Shown piece by piece: positions 33,238 to 42,903 of a stretch of DNA of 64,000 nt. The translations under genes were made by a program, and so were the position numbers. The notes beneath the pieces are model-generated. The model worked only from the letters and a program-made list of their open reading frames with translations, had not been told where the DNA came from and did not search any database. The stretch is from Runella defluvii (lineage in GTDB: Bacteria > Bacteroidota > Bacteroidia > Cytophagales > Spirosomataceae): positions 124,001 to 188,000 of the forward strand of contig NZ_JACIBY010000007.1 of the NCBI RefSeq assembly GCF_014195535.1, given 5' to 3'. The stretch's first letter is position 1. Each line of letters starts with the position of its first letter.

Positions 33238-35472
33238 TTATTTAATGACCGCTAATGTTCCTTTAATGGTTTGATTGGTAAATTTTAAACCATAGTAATA
33301 TTGACCAGCAGGCACTCCTTCAGCACACCACTTAAACTTTGTGTCAATAGAACTATAAACCAATTTTCCCCAACGGTTAAAAATCTCTATTTTCTCAAAT
33401 TGAGGGCCACAAGCTACGCTCGAAATACCCTCGACAAAAAAGCAATCGTTTTTGCCATCGCCGTTGGGTGTGATGACATTGGGGGTATTTTGTTCGACAT
33501 TAGTAGCCGTTGGTAAATTGCCTAAGCGCATTCTCACGGCGAGGGTATCGTTTTTGTTGGTGCCGCAGCTATTGTCTTGGGTGATAAAATGCACCACCAT
33601 TTCTTTTCCTGCCATTGCGGCGTAGTCAGCACAGTTGGGTTTCCATTCAAAACGGGAAGTAAGGCGAGGATTTCCCGTTTTTTCGTCAAATTTCATTTGG
33701 TATTGTGCCAAGTTAAAGCCTTGTCCCTGCGCGTATAACCGCAGTTGATCGGCTTTGTCGGCATCGTCAGAATAAACGTCAAAAACAACCGAACCGCTCC
33801 CGTCGGCGGCGGGCAAAGGAACGTCAATAACGGCCGTAGAGGTAAGACTTGTCGATACTTTTGGCTTGTTGTTGGGGAGGGGGGACGCTTGCAGCCGAAC
33901 CGTGACTGTATCTTTCACTTGGCGATTGCAGGCCACGTCGGTGACAATAAAATCAACAATGTACTCTTGCCCGACGGCGTTGCATGGGGGAACCCACGTA
34001 AAAGGTTGTGTAACAGTTCCTTTTCCCGTAGCGTTGTTGAAAGTCATGCCCACCTGATTGAGTTGAAAACCGCGCCCGCGTGCTTCCAACACCAGTTCAT
34101 CGTTGTCTTTATCGCTGCCTATGACATTAAAATTGAGGGTTGTCCCTTGGGCAATGGCCGCACGGTTATTGGCTAAATTGGTCACTACGTCAGGGTTGTT
34201 GTTGAGTGCGCCTTCAATAAAGACTCTAATGCGCAACGTGTCAAGCAGCGGTTGGGGACAGCCATCGTCGGCTACGATGACTTCAACAATAACGGGCTGG
34301 TTATTACGGCTTTCGACGCATTTTTCAAAGCAAATCTGCGCCTTCAACGTATCAGTTGCCGATTTGGTGACGTAAGTAAGCGGATTGGCTGAGACACTGG
34401 CGTCGTCAAAATTGATACCAATCGTACGAAGCGTCAGGCGTTGATTAGGGTCGCGGTCGGTAATCAATATGTCCAAACATTTCGACTGGTCGCGTTTGAT
34501 CGTGAGCGTTTCGCCTTCCTTATAAAAAGCGGTTTTCCCTGCTTCTCGGTAGAGGGCGGTTGGCGCAAAATTCTGGGGGCAATCCACCACTTTAAACTGA
34601 AATTCTCGCCTTACAGCCCCAATTTTGACGCCTTTTCGGTATTCTTCCACCAACACCGCAAAAACGTAAAGTCCTGCTTTGTCGGCGGTAACGTTGAGGA
34701 TGCCCGTTTGCCGATTGATTCTCAACGGAACGGGGCCTGGAATCATGTTTTGATCACTGATACCCGCTGCCCAAGTGACCTGTGGATAGGTGCTGCTACC
34801 CCGCGCAACTGGTTCGGGATTGCTGGTATTGGCAAAACCCGCCCAAGGACGTGTTAGCGAATAGACCAAGCTATCGCCATCGGCATCTTTTCCACTAAAA
34901 TCGAATGTGAAAGGGCGATTGAGGCAAATATAATCACCTTTCAATTCGCCAAATTTGGGGGTAGAATTGGTATAAGGTTGGTTGTTTTGTACCAACGCGG
35001 GAAATTCGGTATAAAAAGTTTCACCCGTACTTGCAGGATTTAGAATGTTGGTAATGATGCTATTTCGGCAGCAGCGTTCCCAAACGATGTAATAACCGCG
35101 CGGGTCATTGAAGTTTTGGGTATTGATAATAATTTCGCTGGAGTACCTAATAAACAGCGTGCGTAAATCGGCGTTCAACGCGCCACAAGTAGGATTGGTA
35201 TAGCTAATGAGCTTTCGGGTGGTTTGCGGAAGCTCAATACTTCCCATGGAGGCATTGTCAGATTTGCGAAAGAAATAAAGCGTAACTGTTTGAGTTTCTG
35301 CGGCGGGACGACCATTGGCTTGGTCAAAATAAAAATTTAGCCCAACATAAAAACGGCTGGCAGCTTGGTTGGTTGGGTAGAACTCAATTTCGCCTCCCAC
35401 TATGTGCGATGCCCACGAAAGGCTTGGCACAATCATCAAAATCCACAATGTGCGAAGTAGAATTTTTTTCAT
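33238..35472 (-). CDS. Large secreted protein with a gliding-motility type IX secretion C-terminal domain
   Basis: The 744-residue product has a signal peptide (cleavage near SWASH), a series of beta-sandwich (cadherin/PKD-like) repeats with VVFDVYSDDADKADQLRL and NVIGSDKDNDELVLEA type segments, and a C-terminal CHU_C (type B T9SS) domain beginning NVITPNGDGKNDCFFVEG and ending FNRWGKLVYSS ... AGQYYYGLKF. Such proteins are exported by the type IX system and held on or released from the cell surface, often as adhesins. Many paired Cys suggest disulfides. It is monocistronic and divergent from rlmD. Confidence 0.93.
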   Translation of the reverse strand: MKKILLRTLWILMIVPSLSWASHIVGGEIEFYPTNQAASRFYVGLNFYFDQANGRPAAETQTVTLYFFRKSDNASMGSIELPQTTRKLISYTNPTCGALNADLRTLFIRYSSEIIINTQNFNDPRGYYIVWERCCRNSIITNILNPASTGETFYTEFPALVQNNQPYTNSTPKFGELKGDYICLNRPFTFDFSGKDADGDSLVYSLTRPWAGFANTSNPEPVARGSSTYPQVTWAAGISDQNMIPGPVPLRINRQTGILNVTADKAGLYVFAVLVEEYRKGVKIGAVRREFQFKVVDCPQNFAPTALYREAGKTAFYKEGETLTIKRDQSKCLDILITDRDPNQRLTLRTIGINFDDASVSANPLTYVTKSATDTLKAQICFEKCVESRNNQPVIVEVIVADDGCPQPLLDTLRIRVFIEGALNNNPDVVTNLANNRAAIAQGTTLNFNVIGSDKDNDELVLEARGRGFQLNQVGMTFNNATGKGTVTQPFTWVPPCNAVGQEYIVDFIVTDVACNRQVKDTVTVRLQASPLPNNKPKVSTSLTSTAVIDVPLPAADGSGSVVFDVYSDDADKADQLRLYAQGQGFNLAQYQMKFDEKTGNPRLTSRFEWKPNCADYAAMAGKEMVVHFITQDNSCGTNKNDTLAVRMRLGNLPTATNVEQNTPNVITPNGDGKNDCFFVEGISSVACGPQFEKIEIFNRWGKLVYSSIDTKFKWCAEGVPAGQYYYGLKFTNQTIKGTLAVIK

Positions 35473-35584
35473 TTGGTTTTAGGGCTAAACTTCTCGTTGT
35501 ACTTTTGTCGCGGTGTATAAATCGGATATTCAAACTGATAAGTAATTACGCAAGAATGTTCTTTGGCGTTGCTTAAACAATACG

Positions 35585-36997
35585 ATGAAAAATTACAAAA
35601 AAAATAGACAAGTTGTAGAAAATCTACTCATTGAGGATTTTGCTGCGGAGGGAAAGTGCATCGCCAAGCACGAGGGCGCGGTGGTGTTTATCGAAGGAAA
35701 TGCGGCCCCAGGCGATGTGGTGGACGTTGAAATCTTGGCTTTCAAGAAAAAGAAATTTTACGAAGCGCGGGTGCTGCATACCCATTCGTGGTCAGAAAAA
35801 AGGGCGACGCCGTTTTGTAGTTATTTTGGCACCTGTGGTGGCTGTAAATGGCAGCACATTCAGTATGCAGAACAACTTCAATTTAAGTGGCAGCAAGTAA
35901 GTGATCATTTGCACCGAATTGCCAAAGTAGCGTTGCCAACCATCGACCCCATTGTTCCTTCCAAAGAAACGACGTTTTACCGCAATAAACTGGAGTTTAC
36001 ATTTTCAAATTTCCGTTGGTTTACTTTTGAAGAAATGGGGGATGGTACCGAGCTCGACCGCGACGCGTTGGGCTTTCATATACCAAAACGTTTTGACCGA
36101 ATTTTGGACATAGAAAAATGTTACCTTCAGCCCGACCCTTCCAACGTAATTCGTAACGAACTCAAAGCTTTTTCCAAATCAAAAGGTTTTCGGTTTTACG
36201 ACCAAAAAAACAACGTTGGTTTTATGCGGAATGTGATTCTGCGCACGGCCAATACGGGCGATGTCATGGTGATTGTGCAGTTTGCCGAACCCAATCAAGA
36301 GGACATAGACGCGACGATGGAGTTTCTGAAAGACCGTTTTCCCGAAATTACGTCTTTGCAATACATAGTCAATACCAAAGGAAACGATTCTTACTACGAC
36401 CAAACGGTCATTTTGTACGCGGGCAAACCCTACATTGAAGAGCGAATGGAAAACCTAACGTTTCGCGTGGGGCCAAAATCGTTTTATCAAACCAACTCCG
36501 ACCAAGCGTATGAGTTGTACAAAGTAGCGCGCGAGTTTGCGGGCTTGACGGGCAACGAACACGTCTATGATTTATACACGGGTACGGGTACCATTGCCAA
36601 CTTTGTGGCCCACCAAGCCAAATCTGTGGTAGGGGTAGAGTACGTGGCGGAGGCCATCGAAGATGCCAACATCAACGCGCAAATCAACGGCATCACCAAC
36701 GCGCGCTTTTACGCGGGCGATATGAAAAATGTTTTGAACGAGGATTTCATTCGAGAAAACGGACATCCCGACGTCGTCATTACCGACCCACCGCGTGCGG
36801 GCATGGACGAGCCCGTAGTGCGTACCCTTTTGCGCATGGAACCGACCAAGATTGTCTATGTAAGCTGTAATTCCGCGACCCAAGCCCGCGACTTGGCGTG
36901 GCTCGACGAAAAATACGCCGTGACCAAAGTGCGTCCCGTTGATATGTTTCCGCACACCCATCACGTCGAAAATGTGGTATTGTTGGAAAGAAAATAG
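35585..36997 (+). CDS. rlmD: 23S rRNA (uracil-5)-methyltransferase RlmD
   Basis: The 470-residue enzyme has an N-terminal TRAM domain (residues about 10-65), an iron-sulfur motif with C78, C84 and C87 (FCSYFGTCGGCKW) plus a fourth Cys near 175 (EKCYLQP), and a SAM-binding domain with LYTGTGTIANFVA, VGVEYV and TDPPRAGMD. The catalytic cysteine is in YVSCNSATQARDL. This is the RlmD/RumA layout, which methylates a uracil of 23S rRNA (U1939 in E. coli). The length is normal. It is the last housekeeping gene before the exopolysaccharide locus. Confidence 0.95.
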   Translation: MKNYKKNRQVVENLLIEDFAAEGKCIAKHEGAVVFIEGNAAPGDVVDVEILAFKKKKFYEARVLHTHSWSEKRATPFCSYFGTCGGCKWQHIQYAEQLQFKWQQVSDHLHRIAKVALPTIDPIVPSKETTFYRNKLEFTFSNFRWFTFEEMGDGTELDRDALGFHIPKRFDRILDIEKCYLQPDPSNVIRNELKAFSKSKGFRFYDQKNNVGFMRNVILRTANTGDVMVIVQFAEPNQEDIDATMEFLKDRFPEITSLQYIVNTKGNDSYYDQTVILYAGKPYIEERMENLTFRVGPKSFYQTNSDQAYELYKVAREFAGLTGNEHVYDLYTGTGTIANFVAHQAKSVVGVEYVAEAIEDANINAQINGITNARFYAGDMKNVLNEDFIRENGHPDVVITDPPRAGMDEPVVRTLLRMEPTKIVYVSCNSATQARDLAWLDEKYAVTKVRPVDMFPHTHHVENVVLLERK

Positions 36998-37034
36998 AAA
37001 AATGCCTTTTTAGGAGCATAGAGGCTGTTTTATA

Positions 37035-37110
37035 GGTGTTTTTATTGGAAAATTGGATTGCGGGAGGATTTGTTCTTTCACCGTTTGATAAATTCTTCAA
37101 TAAAAACACC
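37035..37110. repeat. 13-bp inverted repeat in the gap before the exopolysaccharide locus
   Basis: GGTGTTTTTATTG (37035-37047) is the exact complement of CAATAAAAACACC (37098-37110), with 50 bp between. It begins 37 bp after the rlmD stop, inside the 286-bp gap before 37284. It could be a weak terminator with a large loop or a regulatory structure; nothing decides. The rest of the gap shows no clear promoter box. Confidence 0.5.
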
Positions 37111-37283
37111 CTTGATGTGGTTGATTTTCAAAACGAATAAATTATTATTGCAAGGCATAACGATACTTTTATAGGCTAAAACCTTCAAATGGGCAAAGAA
37201 TATTCTTTGGCTAAGAATGTTAATGCTTTTTAAGAGAATTGTACTATGTCTTGTTAAAGCACCACATCAAACCATAAAGCGTT

Positions 37284-38654
37284 ATGACTCAGACTACCTC
37301 ATTGCCAATAATGGCGCCGAGTTATTCGATTGAGACGCGCCACAATTACACCAAGTTGTCGGCCGATTTGCTGATTGTACTAGTTGCTTTTTTGCTGGCC
37401 ACCCAGCTTTCCCACCGCGTCTGGATTGGGCGAGACTTGCTGGTGGTGGGTGGGTTAGTGGTGGGCTGGTATGCAGCCTCCAAATTTACCCCACTTTACA
37501 ACGACTTCCGAACCCTCACCTTTATCAACGAAGTGTGGGCGCTACTACCCAACCTGCTTTTCCAGTTTGCGATTCTGACCGTTTTCTTATTCTTCCTCAA
37601 TGACACCAACTATGCCCGTACTTTTTCGCTGACGTACGTTTCGTTGTTGGGCACGTTGATTACGTTAAAGATGTACGGGCTGCGGAAAATATTCCACTAT
37701 TGGAATGGCAAAGGTATTTACCAAAAGACCTTGGTCGTGCTGGGTGATTCTGGTAAGATGAATGGCTTTGTTGATTTTGTCAAAAAAAATAGCCAATTTG
37801 GTTACAAAGTAGTGGGGATTGCTCCCTTGCCAAGTTCGGCGGCGCGCGTCAATGAATGGGATGAAACCCTCCGCTATTTGGAGAAAGCGCATTCATTACA
37901 TTTGTTAGATGAACTGATTGTTATCTCAGAAAATTTTGAAGAAGATATCGCCAAAAAAATTACCCAATGGGCTGATTCTAAGGGCGTACTGTTGCGTTTT
38001 ACACCCCGCTTTCTACAGTTTCGGTCATCTCGTTTTACGTTGGAGTTGTTGGGTGGAAAACCCCTCATTTCGGTGCGAAATACCTTACTTGATACCGATT
38101 ATTACTGGTTGATAAAGCGTTTGGCGGATGTTATTATAAGTACGTGTGTCCTTCTTTTGGTAGGTCTGTGGCTTGTGCCCCTTATCAGTCTTGCCATTGT
38201 GTTGGAGTCGAGCGGGCCGATATGGATTAAGAAGAGGCTGCTTGGCCAAGGAGGAAAAGAATTTGATTCTTGGGTGTTTAGAACCCAGGTTGAAAAGCAA
38301 AAAACGTGGATAGGGCGCATTCTTTTACAAACAAAATTGGACAAATTTCCGCGGTTGTTGAATGTTTTACGCGGCGAAATGTCGCTTGTGGGGCCTCAGG
38401 CGCACAAACGCTCAGAATATTACCAATTACAGTTGGCCACCCAAAATTACAAAGTTCGCTACCGGGTAAAACCTGGTTTGATGGGCTGGGCAGAAACCAA
38501 CGAGGTGGAGATACAAGCGGGAACCGAGCCTGCCGTACTCCAGAAAAAAGTGGATTACGACATTTGGTACATCGAAAATTGGAGCTTGTTGCTCGACGGA
38601 GAAATTATGGTTAAGACCTTTTACAAGGTGGTAAGGAGTGTTATTTTTCGGTAA
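37284..38654 (+). CDS. Initiating undecaprenyl-phosphate sugar-phosphate transferase (polyisoprenyl-phosphate hexose-1-phosphate type)
   Basis: The 456-residue membrane protein has four N-terminal helices (residues about 25-135), a soluble Rossmann-like domain (TLVVLGDSGKMNGFVDFV), a fifth helix (about 275-310) and the C-terminal catalytic domain with IWIKKRLLGQGGKEF, LLQTKLDKFPRLLNVLRGEM, SLVGPQAHKRSEY and KPGLMGWAE. It transfers a sugar phosphate from a nucleotide sugar to undecaprenyl phosphate, starting the repeat unit. The catalytic signature is slightly altered: WIKKRLLGQGGKEF where family members usually have Q/ER.G..G..F. It marks the start of the polysaccharide locus. An ATG 27 bases on is a possible start. 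Confidence 0.93.
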   Translation: MTQTTSLPIMAPSYSIETRHNYTKLSADLLIVLVAFLLATQLSHRVWIGRDLLVVGGLVVGWYAASKFTPLYNDFRTLTFINEVWALLPNLLFQFAILTVFLFFLNDTNYARTFSLTYVSLLGTLITLKMYGLRKIFHYWNGKGIYQKTLVVLGDSGKMNGFVDFVKKNSQFGYKVVGIAPLPSSAARVNEWDETLRYLEKAHSLHLLDELIVISENFEEDIAKKITQWADSKGVLLRFTPRFLQFRSSRFTLELLGGKPLISVRNTLLDTDYYWLIKRLADVIISTCVLLLVGLWLVPLISLAIVLESSGPIWIKKRLLGQGGKEFDSWVFRTQVEKQKTWIGRILLQTKLDKFPRLLNVLRGEMSLVGPQAHKRSEYYQLQLATQNYKVRYRVKPGLMGWAETNEVEIQAGTEPAVLQKKVDYDIWYIENWSLLLDGEIMVKTFYKVVRSVIFR

Positions 38655-38660
38655 AAGAGT

Positions 38661-39395
38661 TTACAAAAGGACATTTTTGAAGTTCCCTTTTTGGATTAAT
38701 TTGGCAAGATCAGCATCAAACTGATGGGCAACAAAAAGCTCCAAATGGCGGTCGTGGTGCAAATCAGTTCCTATAAAATCAACCAAATCGAGCTTAATAA
38801 GCTGTTGCGCGATTTTTTTGGTAGCTGGGCCGTAGTAGCCACATAACGAAGGTAAATTAACCTGCAACATACACCCCAATTCGTGGATGTGTTTGTAGGT
38901 GTTCATGGAGTGGTGAAGGTAATTGTAGCGCTCAGGATGTGCCAAAATCGGTTGGTATCCTTTGGTAAGTAGTTGGAAAATAACGGTTTCTAATTGCTGA
39001 CTCGGGGCAACAAACGACATTTCGATGAGTACATACCGACGTGTCCCAAACGACAACAGGTCGTTGGCCGCTAGGAGTTGTTCAAAATGTTTGTCCACGA
39101 AGTATTCGGCAGCGGCTTCGATTTTGATGCCCAGCCCTTGCTTGCGGGCCTCTTGTTGAAGTTTTGTGAGGCCCGATTGAATGATGGACGTGGTATTGTT
39201 GTAGAGGCCATCGTAGATGTGCGGTGTGGTAATGACGCGTTGAAGCCCCATCTCCTGAAAACGTTGCAGGTAGCGGAGGGAAGTGGCAAGGTCGGGGCTG
39301 CCGTCATCGATGCCAGGAATAAGGTGTGAGTGAATATCCGTTTTGAGGAGTTCAAAGAGGGAGGTTGTAGATTTTTTCTTAAAGAAAGAGAACAT
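38661..39395 (-). CDS. PHP-type tyrosine phosphatase (YwqE/CpsB/Wzb family)
   Basis: The 244-residue metal-dependent phosphatase has the PHP motifs DIHSHLIPGIDDGS (metal ligands), VITTPHIYDG, LAHPERYNYL and IGTDLHHDRH. YwqE/CpsB enzymes remove phosphate from the Tyr tail of Wzc/CpsD kinases, so it probably counters the Wzc kinase encoded at 40364. It is the only gene of the locus on the minus strand, placed between the initiating transferase and wza, converging with the former 6 bp away. A likely TATTTTTG box lies at 39451-39458. Confidence 0.93.
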   Translation of the reverse strand: MFSFFKKKSTTSLFELLKTDIHSHLIPGIDDGSPDLATSLRYLQRFQEMGLQRVITTPHIYDGLYNNTTSIIQSGLTKLQQEARKQGLGIKIEAAAEYFVDKHFEQLLAANDLLSFGTRRYVLIEMSFVAPSQQLETVIFQLLTKGYQPILAHPERYNYLHHSMNTYKHIHELGCMLQVNLPSLCGYYGPATKKIAQQLIKLDLVDFIGTDLHHDRHLELFVAHQFDADLAKLIQKGNFKNVLL

Positions 39396-39450
39396 AGAGT
39401 TTCTGATAAGTTGTCAAAAGATAGGGTTTTCTTTTGACTGGAATAAAGAA

Positions 39451-39458
39451 CAAAAATA
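39451..39458 (-). promoter_or_regulatory. Putative -7 box of the PHP phosphatase gene
   Basis: Minus-strand TATTTTTG matches TAnnTTTG, 55 bp before the ATG at 39395. The 93-bp gap between this gene and wza must hold promoters for both. No good -33 element was seen. Confidence 0.3.
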
Positions 39459-39488
39459 ACGGTTTAAATTATCATTTATTTTCACTGA

Positions 39489-40307
39489 ATGAATTATTCT
39501 CATTTTACGCGAAGCAACCTAACTGTTTTTCTGTTAGGATGTATTTTTTTGAGTTCACTCTACGGATGTATGAGCTCTAAACAAATTATCTATTTCCAAT
39601 CATTAGATTCAACGCAGACAGTCCTGCTTCCACCCATCAAACCCGTGGTTGCCCGAATCGAACCCAATGATATTTTGGCAATTACCGTGGGGAGTTTTAA
39701 CCAAGAATCCAACGAAATTTTGAATTTTGCCAACGTTAATGCCCTGACTACCACTAGTTTTCCAAATACTCAAGGTGGGGTAGGTAGGGGACAGCCATTA
39801 GGCTATTTAGTTGACTCAAGCGGACATGTTGAGATTCCGTTTGTAGGACAAGTGAAAGTAATAGGGCTTACCCTAGACCAAGCTGGAACTTTAATTCGTA
39901 CCGAAGTAAGTAAATCCCTCAAAGCCCCTGCAGTCAATGTTCGTTTTTTGAATCATAAATTTTCACTTTTAGGAGAAGTAAATCGTCCAGGTACATACAA
40001 TCTTCTGAACGACTTCACAACATTACCCGAAGCATTGGCAATGTCAGGTGACTTGACCATTTATGGCCAACGAACCAATGTTATGCTAATTCGTGAAACC
40101 GAAAATGGCCGTATCCTGACAAGGATTAATCTTTTGAACCGAGACCTATTTGGTTCCCCATATTACTACTTACACAATGGTGATGTGATTTATGTGGAAC
40201 CAAGCAAAGCTAAGGCTACTTTTACTGACCGCTCTGTTCAGCTAGTTCCAGTAATTACCAGTATAACAACTACGGTCATTGTATTATTAAATCTCCTATT
40301 ACGTTAG
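39489..40307 (+). CDS. wza: Polysaccharide export lipoprotein Wza
   Basis: The 272-residue product has a lipoprotein signal with C27 (LSSLYGC), a polysaccharide-export (PES) domain (RIEPNDILAITVGSFNQE, GYLVDSSGHVEIPFVGQVKV, GLTLDQAG), an SLBB domain (VRFLNHKFSLLGEVNRPGTY) and a C-terminal hydrophobic segment (LVPVITSITTTVIVLLNLLL). Wza forms the outer-membrane channel through which the polymer leaves. It is shorter than E. coli Wza (about 380), as usual in Bacteroidota. wzc follows after 56 bp. Confidence 0.94.
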   Translation: MNYSHFTRSNLTVFLLGCIFLSSLYGCMSSKQIIYFQSLDSTQTVLLPPIKPVVARIEPNDILAITVGSFNQESNEILNFANVNALTTTSFPNTQGGVGRGQPLGYLVDSSGHVEIPFVGQVKVIGLTLDQAGTLIRTEVSKSLKAPAVNVRFLNHKFSLLGEVNRPGTYNLLNDFTTLPEALAMSGDLTIYGQRTNVMLIRETENGRILTRINLLNRDLFGSPYYYLHNGDVIYVEPSKAKATFTDRSVQLVPVITSITTTVIVLLNLLLR

Positions 40308-40363
40308 CTTCAAGTGTCTGTTATTTAGTATTTTAATGTGGTTTTTGTTATACCAACTTATCT

Positions 40364-42676
40364 ATGGAAAATTTAGAGTTCTGGCTAGAAAAAGAAGAAG
40401 ACTTTAATTTGAAGTTGTTTCTTTTAAAATATTTACGTTATTGGTACTGGTTTGTCATTGCTGTGGCAGTAGCACTTTGTGGGGCATTTTTTTACCTCCA
40501 ATTGACCACACCCATTTATAAAGTAACAGCCTCCATGTTGATTAAAGATGAGAAAAAAGGAATGGGGGGTGGCAACGAAATGCTCAAAGAACTTGACTTG
40601 TTCAACGGCAACAAAATCGTAGAAAATGAGATGGAAGTGCTTAAATCTAGGTCGCTTATGGAGAAAGTCATTGATGATCTTAATTTAAGCGTTTCTTATT
40701 TTGAAGAGGGAACTTACCGCGACTCTGAACTTTTTCAAAAATCGCCTATCACTATCAACTATACTCAGCTTCAAGATGTTGCATTTGAGAAGCCGCTGTA
40801 CGTAAAAGCAGTTGATAATCAGCATTTTAACCTAATGGATGATAAGCAACATGTTGTTGGGAGTTATATTTATACGCAACCTATTTCCTCCATATATGGT
40901 CGTTTTAGAGTTTTTCTCTCCCACCCTAAAATAGCAAAGGGGACACTCATTAAAGTTAGATTTAGCCATAAAGAAAGCCTTATAAGTTCGCTTATCGCAC
41001 AAATCCAAGTAGAGCTTATTAATCAAAAAAGCACAGTTTTACTGCTATCTACAGAGACTTCAGTTCCAGATAAAGGAAAGTCTATTCTGGCAAAACTCCT
41101 TGATGCTTATACATTTTCGGCTCTTGAAGATAAAAACTTGGAAGCTAGTAATACCCTACGTTTTATCGAAGACCGCCTTAAACTCATCACGGGAGAATTG
41201 ACGATTGTAGAAAAAGACGTGGAATCGTACAAAACTTCGCAAGGAATTACGGATTTAAGTACTGAAGCCAACCTTTTTCTCGAAAAAGTTAAAGAAAATG
41301 ACACCAAACTCAATGAAGTGGACATCCAATTGAAGGTATTGGAAGGGGTAGAACGGTACTTGCAAAGTGGGCAAGGGACGGTGGCACCCGCTAGTTTGAT
41401 GGTGACAGATCCCATTTTAACGTCTTTTATTGAAAAACTCAGCGAACTGGAGCTACAAAAAGAAAAAATGTCACGTTCGGTTCTGCCAGGTAACCCTTTC
41501 TTGGAAACCCTTAACACTCAGGTCGCCAACACCAAACAAGCAATTCGAGAAAACGTAAATAACCAGAAAAATGGATTATTGGTCACTCGTTCGAGTTTGG
41601 CGGGTTTAAACAAACGTTTTGAAAGCTCTATTAGCCGGATTCCGCGCAAAGAACGGGAGTTTGTGACTATCCAACGCCAACAAAACATCAAAGAAAATTT
41701 GTACCTATTGCTCCTCCAAAAACGGGAAGAAACGGCCCTTTCATACGCTTCTACGGTCACTGATAGCCGTATTGTTGATAAACCCTACTCGACGCCAGGG
41801 CCAGTTAAGCCCAATAATAAATTAATTTATGCCATTGCGCTGCTCGTGGGGTTGGTTCTCCCTGCGGGTGTCATAAATGTTCGTGAACTACTCAATGACC
41901 GCGTTCAGTCACGTAAAGAAATAGAAACCAAAACAGGTTTGCCGGTCTTTGGAGAGGTGTCACTCAAGCCCAAGGGTTTAAAAACCAATACTTTAGATTC
42001 CCAAAGTCGCAGTTTTATCAATGAGCAGTTTCGCTTGCTTCGTACCAATCTCCAATACATTCAGTCGGAGCAACCCGATAAAGGACAAGTACTGTTGTTT
42101 ACATCATCCACTAGTGGAGAGGGTAAAAGCTTTGTTACCCTAAATTTGGCTTTGAGTATTGCTACCCTTGGAAAAAAAGTTGTCGTATTGGAACTTGACA
42201 TGCGCAAACCCAAATTGACCAAATACCTCGGACTAAACCGTGAAAAGGGGCTTTCTAACTACCTTGCTGGGGCGGCCGACGCCATGGAGATTGCACAAAA
42301 GACAGATTATGACAATTTATTTTTGGCCTCATGCGGTCCCATTCCCCCCAATCCTTCGGAGTTATTATCGTCCAGAAAAATTGGAGAATTACTTAGTCTC
42401 TACCGAGAATACTTTGACTACATCTTGTTGGATACGCCACCCATTGGTTTGGTCACGGATGCCTTGGTGCTAGCTCCTTATATTGATACGTGTTTCTATA
42501 TTGTGAGGCATGAGGTGACGGTCAAAAAAGACTTGACTATTTTGGCGGATTTGAAGAAGTTCAATAAGTTTAAATCCATTAATGTCATTTTCAACGGGGT
42601 CAATTACCGCAATAGCCAAGAATACCGCTATGGCTACGGCTATGGATACAAGTATGGAAAAGGGTATTATGGGTAG
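40364..42676 (+). CDS. wzc: Polysaccharide co-polymerase and tyrosine autokinase Wzc
   Basis: The 770-residue inner-membrane protein controls chain length and export. It has a first membrane helix at about 27-48 and a second at about 488-508, a Wzz-like and GNVR-type periplasmic region with long coiled coils in between, and a C-terminal BY-kinase: Walker A FTSSTSGEGKSFVTLN, Walker A' VVVLELDMRKP and Walker B YILLDTPPIGLVTDA. The tail carries about nine tyrosines (ending YGYGYGYKYGKGYYG), the autophosphorylation cluster. The PHP phosphatase at 38661 is its expected opponent. There is no Cys or other oddity. Confidence 0.95.
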   Translation: MENLEFWLEKEEDFNLKLFLLKYLRYWYWFVIAVAVALCGAFFYLQLTTPIYKVTASMLIKDEKKGMGGGNEMLKELDLFNGNKIVENEMEVLKSRSLMEKVIDDLNLSVSYFEEGTYRDSELFQKSPITINYTQLQDVAFEKPLYVKAVDNQHFNLMDDKQHVVGSYIYTQPISSIYGRFRVFLSHPKIAKGTLIKVRFSHKESLISSLIAQIQVELINQKSTVLLLSTETSVPDKGKSILAKLLDAYTFSALEDKNLEASNTLRFIEDRLKLITGELTIVEKDVESYKTSQGITDLSTEANLFLEKVKENDTKLNEVDIQLKVLEGVERYLQSGQGTVAPASLMVTDPILTSFIEKLSELELQKEKMSRSVLPGNPFLETLNTQVANTKQAIRENVNNQKNGLLVTRSSLAGLNKRFESSISRIPRKEREFVTIQRQQNIKENLYLLLLQKREETALSYASTVTDSRIVDKPYSTPGPVKPNNKLIYAIALLVGLVLPAGVINVRELLNDRVQSRKEIETKTGLPVFGEVSLKPKGLKTNTLDSQSRSFINEQFRLLRTNLQYIQSEQPDKGQVLLFTSSTSGEGKSFVTLNLALSIATLGKKVVVLELDMRKPKLTKYLGLNREKGLSNYLAGAADAMEIAQKTDYDNLFLASCGPIPPNPSELLSSRKIGELLSLYREYFDYILLDTPPIGLVTDALVLAPYIDTCFYIVRHEVTVKKDLTILADLKKFNKFKSINVIFNGVNYRNSQEYRYGYGYGYKYGKGYYG

Positions 42677-42752
42677 TTGATAGATATATACGCCTTTGAG
42701 CTAAGTGGCTGATTTCAATTCCATCGAAGATATAGCCGTGGACATAGTTTAA

Positions 42753-42781
42753 TTGTTTCTTGGAATGTTTATGTATTTTTG
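42753..42781 (+). promoter_or_regulatory. Putative promoter of the gmd transcript
   Basis: TTG at 42753-42755 and TATTTTTG at 42774-42781 are separated by 18 bp, matching the Bacteroidota consensus TTTG-N17-20-TAnnTTTG well. Transcription would start near 42788 and leave a leader of about 115 nt before the gmd ATG. This is the best promoter match in the window. Confidence 0.5.
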
Positions 42782-42903
42782 CCGCTTGAGAAATATCTTG
42801 AAAAATTTAACAAAAAAGCATAGGTACTTACGTCTTTAGTGTGTATATTAGCAGTGCGAAACTAGTAGAAGTAAGCAAACCTTGAACTCACACACCAACG
42901 ATT

